A DNA stretch of 64,000 nucleotides from Kaistella treverensis (GCF_900114045.1 NZ_FORQ01000001.1:744001-808000), one strand, 5' to 3'; shown: positions 34,968 through 44,259, counted from the stretch's first letter. Made by a program: numbers and translations. Notes: generated by a model from the letters alone, not told the origin.

Positions 34968-36083
34968 TTAATGTGCTCCTTCGTGCTCGTGCTCCTGCAC
35001 GGCAATTCCGATAAATAATGCCGAAAGAACCGTAAAAATATATGCCTGTAAAGCTGCTACCAACAATTCCAGAATAGAAATAAACAATCCCAGTGGAACG
35101 GAAGCAAAACCTAACAACGGCGTTTTAAAAATAAAGATCAAAGACATAATCGCCAAAATCATAATGTGACCCGCAGTAATGTTCGCAAAGAGACGCATCA
35201 TCAAGGCAAATGGTTTTGTGAAAACTCCGATGATTTCAATCGGAACCATAATCGGATACAGCAATAACGGAACTGGCGGCATAAAAATGTGCTTCCAGTA
35301 ATCTTTGTTCGCGCTGAAAATAGTAATTAAAAGCGTGATGATTGCTAAAACGGCTGTGGTTGCAATATTTCCGGTTAAGTTATAGCCAAACGGTGCAAAC
35401 GGAATCAAACCAAACATGTTGTTAATCCAGATAAAGAAAAATACCGTCAATAAATAAGGCATGTATTTCTTGTATTTTTTAGCACCGATGTTTGGGATTG
35501 CAACTTCATCACGGATGAAAATAATTAAAGGCTCCATAAATCTACCAGCACCACTCGGCACCAAAGATTTAGCATAACCTCTCGCCATTCCGACAAAAAT
35601 CAACAACATGAAAAGAACTGAAATAAAAATCGCTGCTACGTTTTTTGTAATTGAAAAATCGTAAAAAGCATTTTCTGAAGTATGTTTTCCGCTTAAAACC
35701 GAAAATAATTTAGCTTGCTCTAAACCTTGGGTAGATTTTACAATTCCGTGATCCAAAGTGTAACCGTCGTGCTCATGACCGTGTGCAATAGCGCTTGACA
35801 TAAAAGTGTGAATACCGTTTTTATCTTTAATGATTACCGGTAGCGGAATAGAAACGTGTTTTTCGTCCGGCGTTCCTTCATTCAACGTCCACAGGTGCCA
35901 TTCATTAGCATCGCTAATATGGCTCATGATCATATCTTTGGCATTGAATTCCTTATTATCTTCCTGAATTTTCTGTTCCAAAGTTTCCGCTCCGTGTGCT
36001 TCTGCCGGCTGCTGTGCAAAAGTAGAAACACCTGAAAGCGTTAGAAATAAAACCAAAAATAAAGAAGAAATTCTCTTGTTCAT
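34968..36083 (-). CDS. atpB: ATP synthase Fo subunit a with cleavable N-terminal extension
   Basis: A 371-residue subunit a, about 100 longer than the E. coli protein. It begins with a signal peptide (MNKRISSLFLVLFLTLSGVSTFAQ) and a ~110-residue hydrophilic domain before the first membrane helix, a layout typical of Bacteroidota. The essential Arg is in MMRLFANITAGH, the C-terminal helices contain LLVAALQAYIFTVLSALFIGIAV, and the tail is His/Glu-rich. It forms the proton half-channels against the c ring. Role of the extension unknown. Confidence 0.96.
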   Translation of the reverse strand: MNKRISSLFLVLFLTLSGVSTFAQQPAEAHGAETLEQKIQEDNKEFNAKDMIMSHISDANEWHLWTLNEGTPDEKHVSIPLPVIIKDKNGIHTFMSSAIAHGHEHDGYTLDHGIVKSTQGLEQAKLFSVLSGKHTSENAFYDFSITKNVAAIFISVLFMLLIFVGMARGYAKSLVPSGAGRFMEPLIIFIRDEVAIPNIGAKKYKKYMPYLLTVFFFIWINNMFGLIPFAPFGYNLTGNIATTAVLAIITLLITIFSANKDYWKHIFMPPVPLLLYPIMVPIEIIGVFTKPFALMMRLFANITAGHIMILAIMSLIFIFKTPLLGFASVPLGLFISILELLVAALQAYIFTVLSALFIGIAVQEHEHEGAH

Positions 36084-36087
36084 AAGT

Positions 36088-36095
36088 CAAATTTA
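36088..36095 (-). promoter_or_regulatory. -7 box immediately upstream of atpB
   Basis: The reverse strand reads TAAATTTG, ending five bases before the atpB ATG. As with the helicase gene this predicts a nearly leaderless message. No clear -33 element. Confidence 0.45.
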
Positions 36096-36164
36096 TCGGT
36101 TTGCAAATATATTGAATTAATTAAAACCTACCAATACTAAAAATTGATTTTTATCAGGAAAAAA

Positions 36165-36434
36165 TTATGACCTGTTCAGCATCTGTATTACTTTAAAATA
36201 AAGGAAAATAGACATCACCAAAAACACCCCGATTACCGCCAAAAAACTCTCCGTAGTATTTTGCAGTCTGCTCAGCCAAAAAACCACCCAAATCAAATCT
36301 TTGATAATATTAAGTCCCAAAAATTTCATCGCAGGATTTTCCATGCGGAAAATGAATTTTTTGAACAGAAAGAAAACCGCGACATTAAGAATCGCAGCAG
36401 AAATAATTAAAAATATAAATTCCGTAATATTCAT
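36165..36434 (-). CDS. Small three-TM protein at the head of the atp cluster
   Basis: An 89-residue membrane protein with three hydrophobic segments (about 4-24, 43-57, 62-82), basic loops and no recognisable motif beyond that. Its position 81 nt before atpB is where AtpI or other assembly proteins lie in many bacteria, so an assembly or accessory role is plausible, but sequence similarity to AtpI is not evident by eye. Confidence 0.6.
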   Translation of the reverse strand: MNITEFIFLIISAAILNVAVFFLFKKFIFRMENPAMKFLGLNIIKDLIWVVFWLSRLQNTTESFLAVIGVFLVMSIFLYFKVIQMLNRS

Positions 36435-36438
36435 GGTC

Positions 36439-36446
36439 CAAAAATA
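36439..36446 (-). promoter_or_regulatory. -7 box of the small membrane protein / atp cluster
   Basis: Reverse strand TATTTTTG, five bases before the ATG at 36434; divergent from the ffh box at 36478. Confidence 0.4.
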
Positions 36447-36477
36447 AGCAACTTTACCATAATTGAACGAAAATCCT

Positions 36478-36485
36478 TATTTTTG
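36478..36485 (+). promoter_or_regulatory. -7 box of ffh
   Basis: TATTTTTG, 19 bases before the ffh ATG. Confidence 0.45.
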
Positions 36486-36504
36486 CAATTCTTAAAGATA
36501 AATT

Positions 36505-37872
36505 ATGTTCAACAGTTTACAGGATAAATTAGATAAAGCGCTTCATAATATTTCCGGGCGCGGAAAAATCACCGAAATTAACGTTGCCGAAACGGTAAAG
36601 GAAATTCGTCGCGCGCTTGTAGATGCCGATGTTAACTACAAAGTTGCTAAAGACCTGACGAAAAGAGTTCAGGACCAAGCTTTGGGTCAAAATGTTTTGA
36701 CCAGTTTAACGCCGGGACAGTTGATGACCAAAATCGTTCATACCGAATTGGTGGAACTGATGGGTTCCACACAGGAAGGCATCAATCTTTCCGGAAAACC
36801 CAGCGTCATTTTGATCGCCGGTTTACAAGGTTCCGGTAAGACCACTTTTTCCGGGAAACTGGCAAATTATCTGAAACAAAAACGCAATAAAAAGCCGCTT
36901 TTGGTAGCGTGTGATGTTTATCGCCCGGCCGCGATTGAGCAGCTGAAAGTCTTAGGATCGCAGGTTGGAATTCCTGTTTACACCGAAGAAGGCGCTTTAA
37001 ATCCCTCTTCAATTGCGGAAAACGCCGTAAAATTTGCCAAAGAAAATAATCACGATGTCGTGATCGTGGATACGGCAGGTCGTTTGGCGATTGATGAGCA
37101 AATGATGAACGAGATTAAATCGGTTCATTATTTCATCAAACCAGATGAAACGCTTTTTGTGGTAGATTCCATGACCGGGCAGGATGCTGTGAATACTGCA
37201 AAAGCTTTCAACGAAGCTTTGAATTTCGATGGTGTTGTCCTCACCAAGTTAGATGGTGATACGCGTGGTGGTGCTGCATTAACCATCCGTTCGGTGGTAG
37301 AAAAGCCAATAAAATTCATTTCTACCGGCGAAAAAATGGAAGCGCTGGATGTGTTTTATCCGGAAAGGATGGCAGACCGAATCCTCGGAATGGGCGACGT
37401 GGTTTCCCTTGTAGAACGCGCGCAGGAGCAGTTCGACGAAGAAGAAGCAAAAAAACTTCATAAAAAGATTGCCAAAAATGAATTTGGTTTTGATGATTTC
37501 CTCAAGCAAATCAATCAGATCAAAAAAATGGGTAATATGAAAGACTTGATGGGAATGATTCCCGGAGTTGGAAAAGCGATGAAAGATGTTGATATTCAGG
37601 ACGATGCATTCAAACACATCGAAGCAATTATTCATTCCATGACACCGGAAGAAAGACGCCGACCGTCAATCATCAATACCCAAAGAAAAAACCGTATTGC
37701 GAGAGGCGCGGGAAGAAAAATTGAAGACGTCAATGCTTTGATGAAACAATTTGAACAGATGGGCAAAATGATGAAGATGATGCAGGGACCACAAGGAAAA
37801 CAGATGATGGAAATGATGAGCAAAGGAATGCCGAAAATGCCTGGAATGGGTGGAAATCTTTTCGGAAAATAG
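36505..37872 (+). CDS. ffh: Signal recognition particle GTPase
   Basis: SRP54 homologue that binds signal sequences and 4.5S RNA and docks with FtsY, 455 residues. N domain (1-85), G domain with GLQGSGKTT, DVYRPAAIEQL, DTAGRL and TKLDGDTRGGA, and a methionine-rich M domain with ERRRPSIINTQRKNRIARGAGRKIEDVNALMKQFEQMGKMMKMMQ. Full length, with its own promoter and terminator. Confidence 0.98.
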   Translation: MFNSLQDKLDKALHNISGRGKITEINVAETVKEIRRALVDADVNYKVAKDLTKRVQDQALGQNVLTSLTPGQLMTKIVHTELVELMGSTQEGINLSGKPSVILIAGLQGSGKTTFSGKLANYLKQKRNKKPLLVACDVYRPAAIEQLKVLGSQVGIPVYTEEGALNPSSIAENAVKFAKENNHDVVIVDTAGRLAIDEQMMNEIKSVHYFIKPDETLFVVDSMTGQDAVNTAKAFNEALNFDGVVLTKLDGDTRGGAALTIRSVVEKPIKFISTGEKMEALDVFYPERMADRILGMGDVVSLVERAQEQFDEEEAKKLHKKIAKNEFGFDDFLKQINQIKKMGNMKDLMGMIPGVGKAMKDVDIQDDAFKHIEAIIHSMTPEERRRPSIINTQRKNRIARGAGRKIEDVNALMKQFEQMGKMMKMMQGPQGKQMMEMMSKGMPKMPGMGGNLFGK

Positions 37873-37906
37873 CTTTCAGAAAAAATTCCGAGCTAAAAAC
37901 ATATAA

Positions 37907-37937
37907 AAATCCCGAATTGCTAAATTCGGGATTTCTT
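37907..37937 (+). terminator. Terminator between convergent ffh and beta-barrel gene
   Basis: Stem AATCCCGAATT / AATTCGGGATT, loop GCTA, then T-rich; symmetric enough to work for both genes. Confidence 0.82.
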
Positions 37938-37953
37938 TGTTTAAATATTTAAA

Positions 37954-38445
37954 TTAAAGTCTTAAACCTAAACCTACATTAAAAAGATTGAAATGAAGTT
38001 TCTGCCCGCTTGCCGGACTTTTAAATGCGTTGTTCAGCTGAAAAGAGTAACGCGCTTCAATTAGCAAACCTGAAATGATATCCGCGCCAAGTCCGAACGC
38101 AACTCCAAAATTTGTTTTGTTTATCGTGTCGGGAACATCACCGAGACGAAAGGCAAACTGCGGCCCTACCTGTACATTGATTTTTGGTAGAAAATAAAAT
38201 TTCGCCATCACGGGAATCTGCACGAAAGAATCGTCATTAAACCTTACATAATTCAGCGCGGGCTGCATCGTCGCAAAACCACGAATACCAAATTCTGTAA
38301 ATACGCCGGCGTAATATCCTGCGCTGAGATCCTCAAAATCATCGGAAACCGTCGCCGAAGAAAAACCTCCGTTAATCCCGAATTTCACCTGCGCATTCGC
38401 CAATCCACAAAAAATGATGGCAAAAGCAAGTAATACTTTTTTCAT
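37954..38445 (-). CDS. Small outer membrane beta-barrel protein
   Basis: A 163-residue protein with a signal peptide (MKKVLLAFAIIFCGLANAQ, cut after Ala-Gln) and alternating amphipathic strands such as VKFGINGGFSSATVSDD, VQIPVMAKFYFLPKINVQVGPQFAFRLG and a terminal LHFNLFNVGLGLRL ending on an aromatic/aliphatic strand, as in outer-membrane beta-barrel and PorT-like families. About eight strands fit. Ligand and function are unknown. A second, longer member is at 55931. Confidence 0.75.
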   Translation of the reverse strand: MKKVLLAFAIIFCGLANAQVKFGINGGFSSATVSDDFEDLSAGYYAGVFTEFGIRGFATMQPALNYVRFNDDSFVQIPVMAKFYFLPKINVQVGPQFAFRLGDVPDTINKTNFGVAFGLGADIISGLLIEARYSFQLNNAFKSPASGQKLHFNLFNVGLGLRL

Positions 38446-38668
38446 AAATAATTAATTTTCCTCAAAAATATCATTTTTAATTTGAGGACGAAAACCAACT
38501 AACATTACGAAAAAAATTCCGTGTTAAAACGGCAAAAAATTCAGTTTTTCAAAATGAAATTTTCTACTTTAATTCGATAAAATTTTGAAAAAGAAAATTG
38601 GAAAAATTTGCTGCTTTTTATCCTTTTTTTTCAAAATTCCCAAATTCCCAAATTTTCAAATTAAAATC

Positions 38669-39628
38669 TTACTCTTCCCGCTGCCGCGCTTCTTCTTTTC
38701 CGTAAGCATTAATGATTTTCCGGACTACCGGATGACGCACCACATCTTCTTCGGTTAAGTGTACAAAACCGATTTCGTTCACATCTTTCAAAATCCTCAT
38801 GGATTCTTTTAAGCCGGATTTTTGCCGCATCGGTAAATCCACCTGACTTGGGTCGCCGGTGATAATGAATTTTGCGTTCATTCCCATTCTCGTTAAAAAC
38901 ATTTTCATTTGAGAATGCGTGGTATTCTGCGCTTCATCCAGGATTACAAAAGCTTCGTCCAAAGTTCGGCCACGCATGAAGGCAAGCGGCGCCACTTCAA
39001 TCACTCGCTTTTCCATAAAACCTTCCAGTTTTTCATGCGGTATCATATCACGCAGCGCATCGTAAAGCGGCTGTAAATACGGATCGAGCTTTTCTTTGAG
39101 GTCGCCTGGCAAGAAACCCAAACTTTCACCAGCTTCTACCGCCGGACGAGTCAGAATAATTCGTTTTACTTCCTTATCGCGCAAAGCTTTCACCGCGAGC
39201 GCGACACTGGTGTAGGTTTTTCCGGTTCCTGCGGGCCCGATTGCAAAAACCATGTCTTTGGTTTCCGAAACTTTCACCAGTTTTTTCAGATTGGTGGTTT
39301 TGGCTTTTATTATTTTGCCGTTTACGCCTTTTACAATAAAATCCTGGTCAAATACCAGCTGTTTTTCCTCTTCGTCTTTGAAGTTCAGAATTCCCTCAAC
39401 ATCTTTTAAAGTCATGGAATGGTTTTGAGCCAAAAAGCTGACGATATCATCGAGTTTCAGGCGGAAAATGTCCAACGTGGCCTGATTTCCTTTTGCAAAA
39501 ATTGAGTGGTCTCGGCCGGTAATTTTTAAAGTAGGAAACTGCGATTTCAGCAAATTAAAATATTGGTTGTTTACGCCGTAAAAATTTTTAGAATCTACTC
39601 CGGTAATTTCGTAGCTGAGTTCAAACAT
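38669..39628 (-). CDS. PhoH-like ATPase
   Basis: A 319-residue PhoH family protein: an N-terminal KH-like region (ITGRDHSIFAKGNQATLDIFRLKLDDIVSFL), then the ATPase with Walker A GPAGTGKTYTS, Walker B AFVILDEAQN and GDPSQVDLP. The family is related to RNA metabolism and ribosome maturation, often next to ybeY. Here ybeY is not adjacent. The 223-nt upstream gap is AT-rich with one GTTAAAACGGC motif. Confidence 0.9.
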   Translation of the reverse strand: MFELSYEITGVDSKNFYGVNNQYFNLLKSQFPTLKITGRDHSIFAKGNQATLDIFRLKLDDIVSFLAQNHSMTLKDVEGILNFKDEEEKQLVFDQDFIVKGVNGKIIKAKTTNLKKLVKVSETKDMVFAIGPAGTGKTYTSVALAVKALRDKEVKRIILTRPAVEAGESLGFLPGDLKEKLDPYLQPLYDALRDMIPHEKLEGFMEKRVIEVAPLAFMRGRTLDEAFVILDEAQNTTHSQMKMFLTRMGMNAKFIITGDPSQVDLPMRQKSGLKESMRILKDVNEIGFVHLTEEDVVRHPVVRKIINAYGKEEARQREE

Positions 39629-39728
39629 ATAAATAGAATTTTGAATAAATTTTTAATAAAAGTATCATTTTTATTTTAAATAAAATTGTTACTTATCCAC
39701 AATGGTGCCTAAAATATTATATTTAAAC

Positions 39729-39736
39729 TAAATTTG
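39729..39736 (+). promoter_or_regulatory. -7 box upstream of the SAM hydroxide adenosyltransferase gene
   Basis: TAAATTTG, 19 bases before the ATG at 39756; -33 not seen. Confidence 0.45.
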
Positions 39737-39755
39737 TGAATCCCAAAAAACATAC

Positions 39756-40586
39756 ATGGCAGTTATCACTTTTACCTCCGATTATGGACTGGTTGACCAT
39801 CGCGTGGCCGCGGTGAAAGGTAAAATCCTAACTCTGAAACCAGATGTTAACATTGTAGACATCACCCATGAAATCCAGGCTTATAACCTGCTGCAGACCG
39901 CGTATATCGTAAGGAACGCTTATCCTTTTTTTCCGAAAGGCACCGTGCATATTATCTCGGTGGATAGTTTTCATACGCCGCAACGCAAGTTTATTTTATA
40001 CAAATCCGGCGACCATTATTTCATTGCCGCGGACAATGGAATTTTAAGTTTGATTTTTTACGATGTTAAACCCGATTCGGTGTATGAAATAACCTTTAAC
40101 AGCGGCTACGAAGATGATATTCACTTCACCTCTACCGATATTTTCGCGCCGGTTGCAGTTCACCTTCAAAACGGTGGTTTGCCGGAAGTTATCGGACGCA
40201 AGTTTAAAAACCCGAAACAGCTTTCTTTTCCTCACGCAGTTTTTAATGAAAGCGAAGGAATTGTGGTGGGCGAAATTCTGTATGTGGATAATTTCGGAAA
40301 TGTGGTATCAAACATTAACCGGAAATTTTTCGAAAAATGCAGTGTCGGCTATGATAATTTCATGGTTAAATTCCGCAATCTCGCACTGCCGAAAATTCAT
40401 ACGCGCTATACCGATATTGTCTACGACTGGAGCAAAGAAAATGAATTTCACGGTCGTGCTGCCGCCGTTTTCAATGATGCCGGTTTGCTGGAACTCACGA
40501 TCTATAAAGGAAACCGCGATAATGGCGCCCGTACTTTGTTCGGTCTTCAGGTAGGTGAAAAAATCTTTGTGGAATTTCAGAACTAA
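39756..40586 (+). CDS. S-adenosyl-L-methionine hydroxide adenosyltransferase (DUF62)
   Basis: A 276-residue member of the fluorinase/chlorinase/DUF62 fold, which uses water to split SAM into adenosine and methionine. N-terminal signature AVITFTSDYGLVDHRVAAVKGKIL, the DITHEIQ segment, then FIAADNGILSLIF, and the C-terminal IVVGEILYVDNFGNVVSNI. The Asp-His-Arg style residues of the hydrolase branch seem present (DHR at 13-15 area), so halogenase activity is unlikely. Physiological role unclear in this family. Confidence 0.86.
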   Translation: MAVITFTSDYGLVDHRVAAVKGKILTLKPDVNIVDITHEIQAYNLLQTAYIVRNAYPFFPKGTVHIISVDSFHTPQRKFILYKSGDHYFIAADNGILSLIFYDVKPDSVYEITFNSGYEDDIHFTSTDIFAPVAVHLQNGGLPEVIGRKFKNPKQLSFPHAVFNESEGIVVGEILYVDNFGNVVSNINRKFFEKCSVGYDNFMVKFRNLALPKIHTRYTDIVYDWSKENEFHGRAAAVFNDAGLLELTIYKGNRDNGARTLFGLQVGEKIFVEFQN

Positions 40587-40651
40587 AATAGCAGCTAAAA
40601 ATTCCGCCTTGTTTGGCTGTTTTTTTAATAAATATAAAACCGAAAAATTTG

Positions 40652-40677
40652 CCGTTATAAAGGCAAATTTTTTCGAT
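40652..40677 (+). terminator. Terminator after the DUF62 gene
   Basis: AAATTTGCC, loop GTTATAAA, GGCAAATTT followed by TTT. Same GCC...GGC/AAATTT build as the terminator after prmC. Confidence 0.72.
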
Positions 40678-40719
40678 TTTAATAAAGATTAGGAAGTTCT
40701 TTATTCCTCAGATATATAT

Positions 40720-40727
40720 TATCTTTG
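40720..40727 (+). promoter_or_regulatory. -7 box of hemJ
   Basis: TATCTTTG. An in-frame TTG at 40725 lies within it and so is not the start codon; ATG 40743 is. Confidence 0.5.
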
Positions 40728-40742
40728 TGCTCAAATTTTTCC

Positions 40743-41291
40743 ATGTTATATACCATACTCAAAGCTGTACATATCATTTTTATGGTGAGTTATTTTGCCG
40801 GGATTTTTTATCTCGTCCGGCTTTTTGTATATTATAAGGACACCGACGAATTTGAAAACCAAAAAAAAGCAATTCTTCGCCAGCAATATGTTTTTATGAC
40901 GACGCGTTTGTGGAACATCATCACCGTTCCGGCGGGTGTCATCATGCTGGCTTCGGGACTTGCATTAATTTTTTTGAATTTCGGTTTAATGAAAACGCCG
41001 TGGTTTCACCTTAAACTTACCTTTTTGCTCGGTTTAGCGGCTTATCATTTTTGGTGCTGGAAAAAAGTGCTACAAATGAAATCACTGAACGGCGAAAATT
41101 TCCCGATGGCGAATATAAAGCTTCGTCAGGCGAATGAAATAGCGACATTTATTCTTTTTTTGGTGGTTTTTACGGTTATTTTAAAATCGATGGTGATTGA
41201 ATATTGGTGGCAATTAATTCTCGGTTTTGTCGTTTTGGTCGGAAGCATCATGATGACAGTGAAACTGGTAAACAAAAAAAAATCTAATTAA
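40743..41291 (+). CDS. hemJ: Protoporphyrinogen IX oxidase HemJ
   Basis: A 182-residue, four-to-five-TM protein of the UPF0093/HemJ family, oxidising protoporphyrinogen in heme synthesis. Conserved elements: LKAVHIIFMVSYFAGIFYLVRLFVYY with an intramembrane His, MTTRLWNIITVPAGVIML, and PWFHLKLTFLLGLAAYHFWC with the second His and Lys. ATG 40743 gives the family's usual length. gldF follows after 17 nt, perhaps on the same transcript. Confidence 0.85.
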   Translation: MLYTILKAVHIIFMVSYFAGIFYLVRLFVYYKDTDEFENQKKAILRQQYVFMTTRLWNIITVPAGVIMLASGLALIFLNFGLMKTPWFHLKLTFLLGLAAYHFWCWKKVLQMKSLNGENFPMANIKLRQANEIATFILFLVVFTVILKSMVIEYWWQLILGFVVLVGSIMMTVKLVNKKKSN

Positions 41292-41308
41292 GCTAAAGCT
41301 TACTGCAT

Positions 41309-42037
41309 ATGTTTGCAATATTTAAAAAAGAACTTTGGACGTATTTTGGAAACTGGAGTGCGTGGATTATCATCGCGGCGTTCAGTTTAATCGGCACTTT
41401 ATTTCTGTTTTTTTTCGAAAACGATTTCAATATTTTCGATATTGGTACCGCGACTTTACAAAGTTATTTTGTGCTGGTTCCGTGGTTAATGCTATTAATA
41501 ATTCCGGCACTTTCGATGAAAACTTTAGCTGAAGAAGAACAGTCCGGAACTTTAAGCTGGCTTTTTTCTCAACCTTTGAAAATTTCTGACCTTATATTGG
41601 GCAAATTTTTCGCAGTTTGGGTTCTCGGAATTTTATGCTTAATTCCTTCAATCATTTACCTGTACACGGTGTACGTTTTGGGTATCACCGAAGGTAATAT
41701 TGATATGGGCGCAACTTTTGGCAGCTATTTCGGCACAATTTTGCTGATTGGCGCGTTTGCTTCCGTCGGAACTTTTGCTTCAGCTATTTCTCCGAACCAG
41801 ATAATGGCGTATTTGCTCGGCGTGATTTTGTCTTTTCTGCTTTATTTTGGGATTGAACAGCTGGCGAGTTATAAACTACTGGGCGCCGCAGATTATTACC
41901 TGTCTAACGTCGGTTTTTACAAACATTTTCTGTCTTTCACGAGAGGATTAATTGATTTTAAAGATGTCGCTTACTTTTTTCTGGTAATCAGTCTGAGCAT
42001 TTTATTGGCAGTTTATTTTGTAAACAAAAAGAAGTAG
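41309..42037 (+). CDS. gldF: Gliding-motility ABC permease GldF
   Basis: A 242-residue, six-TM ABC-2 type permease. The start FAIFKKELWTYFGNWSAWIIIAAFSLIGTLFLFFFENDFNIFDIG and MKTLAEEEQSGTLSWLFSQPLKISDLILGKF match GldF. With GldG and the ATPase GldA (not in this window) it forms a transporter once linked to gliding in Flavobacterium johnsoniae, though its exact role is debated and homologues occur in non-gliding relatives. gldG starts 3 nt later. Confidence 0.88.
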   Translation: MFAIFKKELWTYFGNWSAWIIIAAFSLIGTLFLFFFENDFNIFDIGTATLQSYFVLVPWLMLLIIPALSMKTLAEEEQSGTLSWLFSQPLKISDLILGKFFAVWVLGILCLIPSIIYLYTVYVLGITEGNIDMGATFGSYFGTILLIGAFASVGTFASAISPNQIMAYLLGVILSFLLYFGIEQLASYKLLGAADYYLSNVGFYKHFLSFTRGLIDFKDVAYFFLVISLSILLAVYFVNKKK

Positions 42038-42040
42038 ACA

Positions 42041-43708
42041 ATGAAGAATTTTGATACTAAAAATACATATTATAAAGCGTTAGTAATTATTCTCCCGGTT
42101 TTTATTCTGCTCAATTATTTGGGATTACGTATAGATCTTACGCAGGAAAAAAGATACACCTTATCAGATTCCACGGTGAAAGTTCTAGAATCGGTAAAAA
42201 ATCCGCTGAAAATCGACGTTTATTTAGAAGGCGACTTTCCGGCAAGTTTTCGCCAGATTCAAAATGAAACGCGCTTTATGCTCGAAGAGTTTCGGAAAAT
42301 AAATCCGAAAATCGATTTCCGCTTCATCGATCCCATCAAAACAAAAATGTCGAAAGACACCTTGCTCGCGATGGGCATGCAGCCTTCTATTCTCCCGGAC
42401 ATGAAAGATGGGAAAATTTCCGAAATCGTGATGTTTCCGTACGCTGCGCTGAAATATAATTCGCACGGCACTTCTATTCCGCTAATCATCACACAATCGG
42501 GCATTAATGCTGATGAACAGCTGACGCGTTCGGTGGAAAATCTGGAATATAATTTCATTTCCACCATTAAAAGTTTAACCACCGAAAGCAAAAAGAATGT
42601 TGGTGTACTGATAAATCAAGATGAATTGCGGCCAGACCAATTTTCAGGCTTTATGGAGATTGCGCTGGAAAATTACAACGCAGGGCCGATTATTCCACAA
42701 AATAAAACCGAACTCACCTACGCAGATTTGCCAGTGCTGAAAAATATGGACGCGCTGGTTATCGCAAAGCCGCGAAAAGCTTTTACCGAAGGTGAAAAAG
42801 TGCTTTTAGACCAATATATCATGAACGGCGGAAAAACGCTTTGGATGATTGATGCCGTAAATGCTGAAATGGACACGCTTTTTCAGGCTAAAAAAATTAT
42901 GGCATACCCGAGCGACATCAATATGACGGATTTCTTTTTCAATTACGGAATCCGGATCAATTCTGCTTTGGTTAAAGATTTTAAGAAATCGGCGCTGATT
43001 CGGATTGTTTCCGGTGAAGTTGCCGGAAATCCGCAATACAGCAGCTTTTTGTGGCCATATTTCGCTTTGGGAATTGCTGAAACCAAAAATCCGATCACCA
43101 AAAATATCAATCCTGTAAAGTTTGAATTTCCCACCGCAATTGATACGCTTGGAAGACCAAATATCAAGACAAATGTTCTGTTTGAATCCAGCGAACGCAC
43201 TACGGTGAAACAGGTTCCGAATTATGTTGCGCTTGGTGAAATTGTTCGCACCGATTCTTTAAGTGAATTTGAAAGACCAACAACGCCGAAAATTTTTGCG
43301 GTGAGTTTGGAAGGTAAATTTAAATCTGCTTATTCCGCGAGAAGTGAACGAAACAATTTTCCGAATTTTAGGTCAGAAAGCCCGGAAAATAAAATGATTG
43401 TAATTTCTGACGGCGACGTTGGCCGAAACCAAATGTACAAAGGAAATCCTTTGCCGCTGGGTGAAGATATGCTTACGAAGCAAACCTATGGCAATGCGCA
43501 GTTTTTGCGAAATGCGCTTGATTTTTTGCTTGATGACGCCAATTTAATGGAATTACGCAACCGCGACATCGAAGCGCGCCTGCTGGACCGGAATATTATC
43601 GATGAAGAAAAATCCTATTGGCAATGGCTGAATTTGCTTTTACCTTTAGGAATTATTGCCTTTTTAGGCGGAATTTTTTATTGGTGGCGAAAAAGAACTT
43701 TTGAATAA
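42041..43708 (+). CDS. gldG: Gliding-motility ABC component GldG
   Basis: A 555-residue protein with N-terminal (ALVIILPVFILLNYLGL) and C-terminal (WLNLLLPLGIIAFLGGIFYWWRKR) membrane segments around a large periplasmic domain, which begins RIDLTQEKRYTLSDSTVKVLESVKNPLKIDVYLEGDFP, typical of the GldG / ABC-type uncharacterised transport family. Partner of the adjacent GldF. Ends nearly tail-to-tail with the next gene (8 nt), with no visible terminator. Confidence 0.88.
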   Translation: MKNFDTKNTYYKALVIILPVFILLNYLGLRIDLTQEKRYTLSDSTVKVLESVKNPLKIDVYLEGDFPASFRQIQNETRFMLEEFRKINPKIDFRFIDPIKTKMSKDTLLAMGMQPSILPDMKDGKISEIVMFPYAALKYNSHGTSIPLIITQSGINADEQLTRSVENLEYNFISTIKSLTTESKKNVGVLINQDELRPDQFSGFMEIALENYNAGPIIPQNKTELTYADLPVLKNMDALVIAKPRKAFTEGEKVLLDQYIMNGGKTLWMIDAVNAEMDTLFQAKKIMAYPSDINMTDFFFNYGIRINSALVKDFKKSALIRIVSGEVAGNPQYSSFLWPYFALGIAETKNPITKNINPVKFEFPTAIDTLGRPNIKTNVLFESSERTTVKQVPNYVALGEIVRTDSLSEFERPTTPKIFAVSLEGKFKSAYSARSERNNFPNFRSESPENKMIVISDGDVGRNQMYKGNPLPLGEDMLTKQTYGNAQFLRNALDFLLDDANLMELRNRDIEARLLDRNIIDEEKSYWQWLNLLLPLGIIAFLGGIFYWWRKRTFE

Positions 43709-43716
43709 AATTCTGT

Positions 43717-44145
43717 TTAAATGTCTTTGATGAAATCTTCGTATTCGTAATAAATTTCTTCAAAACCTGCCATTTTATCCACGAAAAATTCGAAAATAGC
43801 TTGCCAGGTGTTTTTATTCAGAATCGAAACATTTTCTTTGGTCACCCAAAAACGCGCGATAATTTTGCCGTTTTCCAACGTGTAAAATTCGTCTTTCTGC
43901 ACTTCGCCTAAACGCTCTTCAAGCAAAGCTTCCAACGACCAGAATTTTTCGAAATAGGCATTCCGGAAAAGTTCATCTTTCATTTCAATATCCAGCGAGA
44001 CTTCAGCTTTTTTGTTATCTGCATAAAATTTAAAGGAAAAATCCTTGATTTTTGTATCATACAAAATCCATTTTCTTGGAAAACTTTTGCCAAAAGCAAT
44101 CCAGAATTCTTTTCGCAGCTGCTGTGCTTCGTGTTTGCTGAACAT
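43717..44145 (-). CDS. DUF4268 protein
   Basis: A 142-residue cytoplasmic protein: FSKHEAQQLRKEFWIAFGKSFPRKWILYDTKIKDFSFKFYADNKKAEVSLDIE, then a helical middle and FDFWVTKENVSILN-like end (ARFWVTKENV). This matches the DUF4268 pattern, a domain sometimes appended to nuclease-like proteins, but here alone and with no catalytic motif. Function unknown. Confidence 0.72.
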   Translation of the reverse strand: MFSKHEAQQLRKEFWIAFGKSFPRKWILYDTKIKDFSFKFYADNKKAEVSLDIEMKDELFRNAYFEKFWSLEALLEERLGEVQKDEFYTLENGKIIARFWVTKENVSILNKNTWQAIFEFFVDKMAGFEEIYYEYEDFIKDI

Positions 44146-44231
44146 TAAATTTTGATTTTATTGCGCTAACATAGTCAAAATTTTCAGCTTTGAAAAAACT
44201 TTCCGTTTCAGAAAATTTCAAAAAAAACCAT

Positions 44232-44259
44232 AAAAAACCCTCAAAAAATGAAGGTTTTA
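44232..44259 (-). terminator. Terminator after kbl
   Basis: Reverse strand AAAACCTTCA, T-rich loop, TGAGGGTTTT (one G-U pair), then T. Confidence 0.7.

Noticed and set aside
40725-40742. Upstream TTG start for hemJ
   Set aside because: Inside the TATCTTTG promoter box; ATG 40743 gives the normal family length.
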